Assembly (NCBI GenBank): GCA_019096155.1
Contig: JAHCVI010000001.1
Coordinates: 5,332,001 to 5,396,000 of the forward strand
Direction of reading: 5' to 3'
Origin: Staphylotrichum longicolle
Lineage: Eukaryota > Ascomycota > Sordariomycetes > Sordariales > Chaetomiaceae
DNA length: 64,000 bases
Numbering within the stretch: the first letter of the stretch is position 1; each line of letters begins with the position of its first letter. The notes below the pieces were generated by a model. That model made no database searches. It was not told the origin of the DNA and saw only the letters and a list, made by a program, of their open reading frames with translations. The translations under genes were made by a program, and so were the position numbers. This document shows, piece after piece, positions 56,161 through 64,000 of this stretch.

Positions 56161-57777
56161 TCATGCCCGTTCCTTGTCCTCGATTGTCCGGATGTACTTG
56201 GAGTGCAGATCCTGAACGGCCGGGATGATGAGGCTCTCGATTTCCACCTCGGGCTCGCCGTCGGGCAGGCTCTTGGGATCAACAGGCTCATCCTTTTCTG
56301 TGTCCGCAGGAGCACTGCTTTCGCCTCCGCTGTTGCGGAATGGCACGCGGATCCAACGGTCTGGGCTCCCAGGCGAGACGAAGACCTGGGCACGTTAGCC
56401 ATCTGCGAGTCGGATGCAACGACAAGGGAAGAATAAATGCGACAGGGACATACGACTTCCCACTTCCGGGTGGATCTTGAGGGCAACAGTTAGTTGAAGC
56501 TCGGCGCTGGGTTGCTGGGAGGGTGGACTCACAATAAGTTGCCAATCACAAGATGATGCTGGTAACGATCAAGCGAGTACCTGGCCTTGTGCACGAGGAT
56601 AGCGGGATCCGTCTCGAGCTTGAAGGAGACAATCATGCCCTGAGGCGACCAGCCCTCAACCAGATTCTTCAAGAACTTGGGTACAGGATCCAGGTCAATC
56701 ACCAAACTCTTGCTCCGGGGCACTGCTGGGGAGGAATCAAAGTTGTCAAAGGTTTCCTCCTCATTGGCTGGTGGAGGAGCGGTGTTGCCGCCCTTCTTGA
56801 AGGCCTCAACAGCATTTGTGCTCTGGATCTTGTGCTCAGACATACGGTCCGGCTGAGCCCTCCATGTTAGCAACCGAGTTTGGTTCAACATAGGAGCAAA
56901 ACTAGGAGTCTTACCGGCACAAAGAAGTCACTGACGGCGGCAGCCAGGTAAAGCAGCCCGCGGGGTCCAAGCGGCCGCATTAATTGAGCGACGCTGCGCA
57001 GCTCATGCAGGTAGTCAGAGATACTAACGAATGGCAAGAGGAGGAGCATGTTGCGGTCGCGTGCATCGCGGTACTTCCGCAACACATGCAGCATCTTGGC
57101 TGCATCCTCGTCACGGGCTACGACGCTGCCATTGGGGCCTTCACGGAGGAAGTCGAGAAAGCAGTCGGTTGCGTGGCTGTAGTGGCGGGAGAATGGGAGC
57201 AGGGAGAATTGGCGGTGTCTGGAAGAATGGCAGCCTTGTTAGTACCCCTTGGTCTGCCGTGATACAAGAAGGAGATTCAGAATCCGAGGACAGTGGGTTC
57301 GGAAGACACCGTACAGGAACAGAACCGCATATCCAGCCTCGAGAAAGTACTCGGCGCTTGTCTTTGGGGCGAGCCAAGTCAGCGATTCACTTTCGTATTA
57401 GATTTGGGGTACCGAGCTTATAGGGATTGGCCCGGAGAGACTCGAGGGGCCTTATTACTCACGGCTCCACGGGTACCAGCAGAGAAGTTGTCAATGAAGC
57501 GCACCGTCTGCTTCTCTGCGCACCCCAGTGTTAGAACCGGGAACCCGCAGGAATACCCTCATATGCAGAGAATGAACACACCAAGCGGGACCGTCGTCCC
57601 TCCTGACGTGACCAGCACTAGGCGTCTGCCGGCGGCGGAGTGGTGATTGATGAATTCGCGAGCAAGTGCCACATGCTTCGCAAGGTCCTTGGGCGGCGGG
57701 TTCGCAGCGAAGTAGTGGTCCTCGGCCAGGGCAGCGAGGTTCTCTGGCGGCGTCTCGGATGGGATGTCGGACAACAT
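56161..57777 (-). CDS. CAB2: Phosphopantothenate-cysteine ligase (CoA biosynthesis)
   Basis: Seven predicted exons (57777-57582, 57515-57463, 57361-57315, 57218-56915, 56852-56533, 56475-56454, 56385-56161) join in frame to 388 residues. Motifs of the CoaB/CAB2 family appear in order: LVTSGGTTVPLEKQTVRFIDN and FSAGTRGATSAEYFLEAGY (nucleotide site), LLYLAAAVSDFFVP, HKIQS, FKLETDP, and VIGNLLSTR. It joins cysteine to 4'-phosphopantothenate in the cytosol. The sixth exon is only 22 nt, and residues WEV-VFVSPG span its 3' junction. It is divergent with CHS5 across 428 bases. Confidence 0.93.
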
Positions 57778-58205
57778 GGTAGCGACTGGAAACTAGCAAA
57801 GTGATGTCTGACTTTGCACAAGCCGAGAAACCGATGGGGAGACCGGTTCAACTCCGACAGCGACGGCCTCGGCCTAGGTGGTGGTCCCATGGTGGGGTTG
57901 CCATGCCGTCCCTTCCTCGCGGCAAGCTCCCCGCAGTGGGTACCTGAATCTGCGTCACTCATCGTGGGTCCCGCTCCTGGCGAACAAATGTGGATCTGAG
58001 CTCCAGATGCCAAGCCGCTGCGGCATGCAGTTGAGACCAGGGCAGCTGTCTTTGTCCTCACCAAACACCAAACTTGCGACAGCTGTCGTATCTTCACTGG
58101 AGACGTCCCACGGCCCGGGCCCACCCCCAATCTCAAGCCTACAGTACCAAAAAAGACCCATTATCCAGCCAAATTACCTTCTCTGCACCCACCGAGCTCG
58201 TAACG
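57778..58205. promoter_or_regulatory. Divergent promoter, CAB2 (-) and CHS5 (+)
   Basis: 428 bases between two start codons; no TATA or other gene seen. Confidence 0.4.
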
Positions 58206-59467
58206 ATGCTTGTCTCGCTCACCGTCGGCAAGGTCGACGCCGGCGTCACAGTGCTGCTGACCCCTGACAAACGTTTGGCACGTTCAACTTACTGGCAGAT
58301 CAAGAAGAGACGCGACTAATACTCCGAGCTCGTTAGATTGAGTTCCCCTCGATCCTCCTCCCGCCCGACATCGCATCCGGCTCCATCGTCGATATCAATG
58401 TCTCGCGCAACAAAAACTCCGAGGCCGCAGCAGAGCGCTCCTTCAGGCAGCTGCAAGACCAGATCCTCGCCTCCTTCGGCTCCGCCGAGCCATCCCCTCC
58501 CGTCCTCCGTTGCCGCAACGCGACGCAGACGAGCGTCGTGCTCGAATGGGACCCGATCCAGCTCGCTACCGCCGACCTGATCAGCCTGGCGCTCTACCGC
58601 AACGGCCAGAAGGCCGGCAACATCCCGAAGCCGCTCTCGATGCACACCACCAAGATTAGCGGCCTGGCCGTCGACACGGAATACACGTTCCACCTGGTCC
58701 TGCGCACGACGGCGGGCACCTTCTCGAGCCAGCGCGTCACGGTGCGCACGCACAAGATGACGGACCTGAGCGGCATCACCATCACGACGGGCATCCTGCC
58801 CGCCGCCGTCCGCGAGGGCCTGACGGCTGCGGTCGAGCGCATCGGCGCCAAGATTGTCGACGGCGTGCGCATCGACACGACACACTTCGTGACGACAGAA
58901 GGCCGCGGCGTGCAGTGGGAGAAGGCGAACGAGCTCAACATTCCCATCGTGCGCCCCGAGTGGGTCGATGCATGCGAGCGGAACGGCCGCATCCTCGGCG
59001 TGACAAAGTTCTACCTGGATGCTCTCCGAGTCGGGCCGCCGTTTGAGGAGAGGCCCGGCACGGCAGGCACGGTTGGATCACCACCGATGGCCACGGGACC
59101 TACCCCGGCACCACCACCTCCGCCGCAAAAGGATTCGCCGCAGGTCGGAGCCAGCACAAGCAGCCCACAACCCGCGCAGCTCAGTCCCGAAACCTTGGCG
59201 AGGCAGAAGGACGAGGGAGGCGCCGAGTCAGAGTCAAGCGACAGCGAGCAAGACGACGAGCAGGAGCAAAAGGCAAAATTGGGCGGGCAAGACGAGCAGA
59301 AGATGCTCGCGGACGAGCGGGACGAGAAGCAATTGGTGACCCGGCCGAAGCCAACGGTTGAGGATGAGGACGAGACGGAGGAGGAAGAGGAGGAGGCCAC
59401 CGCTCAAGACGACAAGGGCGGGAAGTCGCCTGGCGACGGATCGTCTTTCCAGGACGTCGCTCTCTAG
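58206..59467 (+). CDS. CHS5: CHS5, exomer scaffold for chitin synthase export
   Basis: Exons 58206-58277 and 58337-59467 encode 400 residues. Exon 1 gives MLVSLTVGKVDAGVTVLLTP; joined as DKRL-IEFPSILLPPDI it matches the family. That junction uses a GC donor (GCACGT at 58278) with a TTAG acceptor at 58336, so the 59-nt intron is of GC-AG type. A fibronectin III-like domain (PVLRCRNATQTSVVLEW, TKISGLAVDTEYTFHL) spans about 80-165, and a BRCT domain (ITITTGILPA, THFVTTEG, NIPIVRPEWVDACERNGR) about 165-255. The Pro-rich then acidic tail is typical. CHS5 builds the exomer coat at the trans-Golgi that sends chitin synthase to the growing tip. Confidence 0.94.
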
Positions 59468-59872
59468 GCAGGCGTAGTGGGGTGCAGAGTGAAGGATACC
59501 CGGTGGTTTTAGACATGCGTAGAATCGTTCGTCTCGCCAAGCCTCTGATGGTTTGATTCAGTCTTCAAAAATGACCGAGTTCTTGACGTAGCGCAGCCAT
59601 CTCTCCGGCAAGACGTGAGAGGCGAAATGTGCTTTACGGGGAACATGAAGACCCAGTCACACAGAGGCCCCGGGACACGCCGTAAATGGGACAGGGTGGC
59701 CGAGGCATTACTCGATGCTAGACGTCAGGACAGCACTGAGGAGCACAGGCAGCAGAATCGTACTGTCTAGACCAGGCCCAGCCTTCTAATATGTGCCGTC
59801 TCTAACTCAACACTATCCCATTCGTTTTTACTGTTGACCCCACACAGCCAAAATCCTCCAAAAAAGTACAAC
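59468..59872. other. Convergent 3' spacer
   Basis: 3' ends of CHS5 (+) and the MFS gene (-). Nothing else seen. Confidence 0.4.
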
Positions 59873-61386
59873 TCACAGCTCCTTCTTTTCATCCTTCCCC
59901 GCTGCCGCACCAGACTTCTGCTTGACAGACCCCGGCGGTGTCTTGAGCCCAAACAGCGTCAGCGCGCACACACCCGCGATCCCGACAGCACCCATCGCGT
60001 AGGCCACCTCCCTGCCCGCCCACCAGTACACGCTGGTGAAGAGCACGGGGCCCAGCCCGCGGCCGAGCTGGCCCCAGCTCCTGAGCATGCCCAGCTTCCC
60101 GCCCCTCTCGTCCTCGGCGGCCTCGAAGCTGCTGAGGGCGTTGAGCCCCGTCACCACGGTGGCCGACGTGGTTGCGAGGCCCGTGGCGGCGAGGTAGAGG
60201 CCTGACACGGTGGTGGTGCGGGCGAGCAGGCCAAACGAGACCAGGCACGCCACCACGCCGATCCGGACGGACAGGAGGGGCGGCAGGCGGCGGGTGACGC
60301 CGCCCTGCAGGAGCGAGGCGACCAGGCCGACGTAGCCGAGGAGGCGGCCGTTCTTGGACGAGCTGTACCCGAACTCCTCGTACGTCATGAAGGGCAGGGA
60401 GAACTCCATGCCGGAGAAGAAGAGCAGGAAGGCCATGTGCACCAGGTTGAGGAGGAAGTGCGAGTTCGTCCGCTGGACCGGGGCCGGCGCCGCTCTCGTT
60501 GTTTCCTTCTTCCCCGCGGACGCGGCGGCGGGGGTCTTGGTCAGCGAGGGGAGCGTCTCGGGCAGGCTAAAGTACAGGTAGACGGTCTCGGTGACGATCA
60601 GAAACAGCGACACGCCGGCGGCGGTCGCGAACGGGTTCGCGGCCACGGGGGCGATGGTGCTGAGCCAGGCGCCCAATGCCGGGCCGAAGGTGAAGGCGAT
60701 GGAGAAGCATGCGCCGATGAGGGCCATGGTCGAACCCCGGCTGTTTGTGTCTGAAATGTCGGTGGCTATGGCGGTCGCGAGCTGCACGTTGCCCTCGGAG
60801 AGACCGCCGACGATGCGCGAGGCGAGGAAGGTCCGGAAGTCCACCGCCACGACCCAGAGCAAGACCGAGAGGATGTTGCCGACCATGCTCGCGAGCAGGG
60901 CGGTGCGCCGGCCATATTTGTCGGAAAGACGACCGATGACGGGGGAAGCAATGGCCTGTAGAAGTCTAGGGCACAAGACTTAGCATACGAATCCAAGGCG
61001 TAGGTGGGCGTTTGGCAGTACTCACGAGAACAAGCTCCCTAGAGCTCCGCCCAACACAACGATGTCATATCGCGAGTCGATCGGGCGCGCAAAGGCGGCT
61101 TTGTAGGCATTGAGGTAGCCGAGGATATTCGACAGCAGTGTTTGGGACGCGGGCGCTCCGGCCTCTACTGGAGCTTCGGCGTTGCGATAGAACTCGAGCA
61201 GCTTGGGAAATAGGGGGAGGATGAAGGTGAAGGATATCTGCAGGGGCCGCGTCAGAGAACCACCACCGAGAACTCGGGAAATCAATGCGCAGATACGGCG
61301 GCAGTACGTACGAGATCCAACAGCAGAGAGACAAAGATGACTCGCAAGACCCTTTTACGGGTGCTGGGATCGACTGATGCTGCCAT
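59873..61386 (-). CDS. Major facilitator superfamily transporter
   Basis: Exons 61386-61312, 61237-61026 and 60965-59873 encode 459 residues with GT..AG introns of 74 and 60 nt. The MFS motif between helices 2 and 3, GRLSDKYGRR, is intact (about 105). The helices are spaced as two six-helix halves with a charged Pro/Ala loop between them (SLTKTPAAASAGKKE). The overall look is of the TetA/drug:proton antiporter-like group with a short N-terminus (MAASVDPSTRKRVLRVIF). No substrate can be predicted. No biosynthetic cluster lies beside it in the window. Confidence 0.88.
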
Positions 61387-63075
61387 TTTCCAGGCGTTCT
61401 GCGCGGGGGCTTCGGGATGGTGGTTTGATGATCTCAGAGAGCGCAACTTGGCAGTGTTTAAGTGAAATAACAAGTCCACACTTTTCGATCCAGACAAGCC
61501 CTGGACCCCCGTGCCGATCAGAGGATGTTCCAAGGTTCTCTGATTATCTACCACGGCCAGCACAGTAGGTATGAGATATGGGAATGAGAGAGCGCAAAAT
61601 ATCAAATATGAAGAGCGAAAGGACAGACAACCAGATGGGATTGCAACCAAAGCGGCCAGCGTTACAGCGTCAAGCTGTCGTTTCAACAGCGCGATGCTCT
61701 GCAGCTGAACAGCCCAAGCGGCGCATTGCCCCACCAGTGGTCAGCTTGACGTTCCACAGCCGACCGGGGCTGCCGAAAGCTCAGGTCCAGCCACGGCGCG
61801 CCTTCCTCTGCTCGTTGAGCCACAGTTGCCCAAAGCCACAGGTCCAACCCCTGTTTGCGATGCCCCTAACCCTGCCGCCTTGTTTCCCCCCCCCCCCCAT
61901 CATTGCTTTCCACGAGTTTCATCGCATCTTCAAACTCAAACCTCTCAGCTCCCGAGTTTTCTCGCTCTCAAAATGACGAGCAGGCTGCTGATCGGCTTTT
62001 GCTTTGCAAAAAAAATATTCTGTCGGGATGTTCAGGTGAATGGATGACATGGTCGGCAGCCTGCTGAACAACTTTGGCGGGGATCTCGCGTCACAATGGA
62101 CGAGCATACCGCAACCCTCGCCTTGTCCACCAGTGAAAGCCTCGGCACGGTTCGACGGGCCAGGACAATCACATCAGGCCGTCCCGGGTTTTTGGCAGAG
62201 GGACAAACTCTTTCAGCCCCGTGTCCCCGCATTGTGATCATTATGATCGTCCCGCTCGGACGGACCTGGCCAAAACGTCTCGATCCGAATCGCCGTCCTC
62301 CCCGATTCAGGCAGCCGTTTCTGGCATTCGACCAGACAGAGGGCAAAAAAGAAAGACCCATCCGTGTTGACATGTCGCGATGTTTCCATGTCGTGACGCG
62401 CCCCGCTGTGACTGGATGCAAGGGGCGAGCACGCACGCCAGTCGACCACCTGCCGTGCCCCTGACAGCCAACAGCCCACCCAATGCAGGGACAGATCGTC
62501 CCGCCGCACGCAGGGTACGGGACGCGGGAGGCAGGTGACATCGCCCATACCCTCCTGGCCCCTCTGGCTGTTGCCACGCTCTCACAGGGAACAAGGCACG
62601 ATCGGCCGGAAAGCTTAATTCGCATCCTAATGTCGCCGGAGAAACGCCTTGGGCTGTGTGGCTTACCACCGTCCAGTATGTCTTGCCGTCATGCAGGTCT
62701 CTTCACACCGTCCAGCCGGACAGAGCTTCTGGTCCACAGGATGTCACCCAATATCGGCCTTGATTGCAGGCAATCAACCAGCACGTCACCTTTAGCCGCC
62801 CGGGTCACCCTTTTCCCACAGCATCCCATCTATGTCGAGAGTGCAGTGTACACCCAAGACCTGCAGTCAGGGTTCGTGTGTCCATGGTGCCGAGCGTTGC
62901 CTTGCTTCCTACCCGGGCCCTCGCCTAACGAAGAGCAAGAAAAACATGGCTCCTGTATAAATGGGTGTGGTCTCCCGGAGTCTGGCTCCTCCTATCCTTT
63001 CCCCCTTTCAGTACCCAAGGTGCCATTCACTCGTTCTAGTCACTCGCTACATACCCACCCCACCCATCTGCCAAC
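61387..63075. promoter_or_regulatory. Spacer: MFS and GPI-protein promoters
   Basis: No supported gene in 1.7 kb. A run of 13 C bases is at 61886-61898 and a TATAAATG box at 62956-62963. Frames such as the minus-strand 62032-62625 have no domain. Confidence 0.45.
62956..62963 (+). promoter_or_regulatory. TATA box, GPI-type wall protein
   Basis: TATAAATG on the plus strand, about 113-120 bases upstream of the start codon at 63076, with a CT-rich start region after it. Confidence 0.5.
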
Positions 63076-63705
63076 ATGAAGACCACGGCTTTCGCTCTCG
63101 GGGCGCTCGTCGCCCATGCCGCTGCCCACGGCGGCGAGCACGAGCACGAGAAGCCCAGCTTCTCCCTCGGTGGGCCGACGCTCTCGCTCGGCCAGCCCAC
63201 CCTCTCGCCGCCCTTCCCCACCTGGTCCCCGGGCCCGCCCAAGTGGACGACGAGCACCGTCTACACCACCTCGGTCCAGACCATCACGAGCTGCCCCCCG
63301 GCCGTGACCAAGTGCCCGGCCCAGAGCACCGTCCTCACCACCGTCACCATCGCCGTGAGCACCACCGTGTGCCCCGTGACCGAGACGTCGAGCGCGGCGC
63401 CCCCGCCCCCGCCCACGTCCACCTGGCGCCCCGCCCCGCGCCGCCACGCACACCACCACCAAGGCCGGCAGCTCCGCGCCTCCCCCGCCCCTCCCCCGCC
63501 GCCGCCGCCGTCCAGCTCCGTGGCGCCCCCTCCCCCGCCCCCGGTCGTCACCACCAAGGCGACCCTGACCAAGTCCGTCGGCACCGTCGCCCCGCCCACC
63601 AAGACCTCGTCCGGCCAGACGGTCGTGACCGCCGGCGCCGTCCACAACGCCCAGCGTGCCGGCGGCGCCCTGGCGGCTATTGCCGTCGCTGCTGCGCTTC
63701 TCTGA
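63076..63705 (+). CDS. GPI-anchored-type cell wall protein
   Basis: A single 209-residue frame with a signal peptide (MKTTAFALGALVAHAAAHG), a His/Glu patch (GGEHEHEK), a Pro/Ser stretch, and the fungal wall motif TVYTTSVQTITSCPPAVTKC ending STTVCPVTETSSA. A Pro-rich part and a hydrophobic C-terminus (GGALAAIAVAAALL) follow, as in GPI-anchored proteins. Such proteins sit in the outer cell wall; the role is unknown. Oddity: residues ~118-135 (PAPRRHAHHHQGRQLRA) are basic and unlike the rest, while another frame over the same bases reads TTTKAGSSAPPPPLP, as expected for this family. Two compensating indels may be present. Confidence 0.8.
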   Translation: MKTTAFALGALVAHAAAHGGEHEHEKPSFSLGGPTLSLGQPTLSPPFPTWSPGPPKWTTSTVYTTSVQTITSCPPAVTKCPAQSTVLTTVTIAVSTTVCPVTETSSAAPPPPPTSTWRPAPRRHAHHHQGRQLRASPAPPPPPPPSSSVAPPPPPPVVTTKATLTKSVGTVAPPTKTSSGQTVVTAGAVHNAQRAGGALAAIAVAAALL

Positions 63706-64000
63706 GCGAACTGTCTCTTATCTCTCGTGCCACTCTGTGTGTAAAAGCCAGAGATGCTCCGGTTTTTTCTTTCTTTTCGGTTCTACGAGAGAGGGAGTTT
63801 TGAGTTGAGACGGCTGAAGAGTGGGGTTTATTGGGAGGAAAAGGGTTGTTTGGGGAGGATGAGTTATGGTTTGGAAATCTTCCTGAGAGAGACGGGATGT
63901 TGATGACGGCCTCTTATTTACCATTTCTGAGGAGAGAACATAGATGATGCTTAGTTCGACATAATAATTACATAGTAGGTAGTCAGTCAAAACTTGTTCG
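63706..64000. other. 3' flank of the GPI-protein gene
   Basis: AT-richer; no gene seen. Confidence 0.4.

Noticed and set aside
55711..56436. 241-codon plus-strand frame overlapping the 55053 gene and CAB2
   Set aside because: Mostly antisense to CAB2; could contribute an alternative 3' exon but there is no clear junction.
1..64000. tRNA, rRNA, CRISPR, transposon or viral sequence
   Set aside because: No tRNA B-box with a matching cloverleaf, no long repeats with regular spacers, and no transposase, integrase or reverse transcriptase motifs were seen by eye; a tRNAscan or repeat search could still find small elements.

Overview
The window looks like nuclear DNA of a filamentous ascomycete, most likely Sordariomycetes and plausibly Sordariales (inference). 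The evidence is GC-rich coding sequence, short introns (about 48-85 nt) with GT..AG ends and CTAAC/CTGAC-like branch sites, single-gene transcription units on both strands, and typical fungal genes: a RID/Masc1-type cytosine methyltransferase homologue, CHS5, HSL1, DCW1/DFG5-type GH76 and GPI wall proteins. I saw no rRNA, tRNA, CRISPR array or transposon.

Layout. 0.4-5 kb: CYP52-like P450 and GH76 wall enzyme (both -). 5.7-7 kb: EAF-type elongation factor (+). 7.8-14.1 kb: RID-like methyltransferase (-), head-to-head with an HhH-GPD DNA glycosylase (+) across a 2.2 kb spacer. 15-21.4 kb: SEN1 helicase (+). 23.3-25.7 kb: unknown disordered/coiled-coil protein (+). 26.2-27.9 kb: secreted amidase with a probable single-base frameshift (+). 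28.6-28.9 kb: Gly/His-rich membrane protein (-). 29.4-34.7 kb: malate synthase and fumarase (both -). 35.5-39.5 kb: HSL1/GIN4-type kinase (-). 41.2-44.8 kb: SMC5 (+). 45.9 kb: acylation-motif miniprotein (+). 46.5-49.4 kb: RAD1/XPF (-). 49.8 kb: 69-residue protein (+). 51-53.1 kb: WASP/LAS17 with a broken reading frame in its polyproline part (+). 53.9-54.6 kb: eIF1A (-). 55-56 kb: unknown, perhaps mitochondrial (+). 56.2-57.8 kb: CAB2 (-). 58.2-59.5 kb: CHS5 with an inferred GC-AG intron (+). 59.9-61.4 kb: MFS transporter (-). 63.1-63.7 kb: GPI-type wall protein (+).

The genes do not form one pathway. Several act in related processes: genome maintenance (RID homologue, glycosylase, SMC5, RAD1, SEN1), C2/TCA metabolism (malate synthase, fumarase) and wall or polarity functions (GH76, CHS5, WASP, HSL1, GPI protein). 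The lead most worth following is the divergent pair of methyltransferase homologue and base-excision glycosylase. A second pattern is that three genes (amidase, WASP, GPI protein) have apparent frame shifts in GC-rich or C-run DNA, which points to assembly errors or recent damage.

Exon coordinates were derived by hand from splice signals and reading-frame continuity; the exon lists are in the evidence fields.
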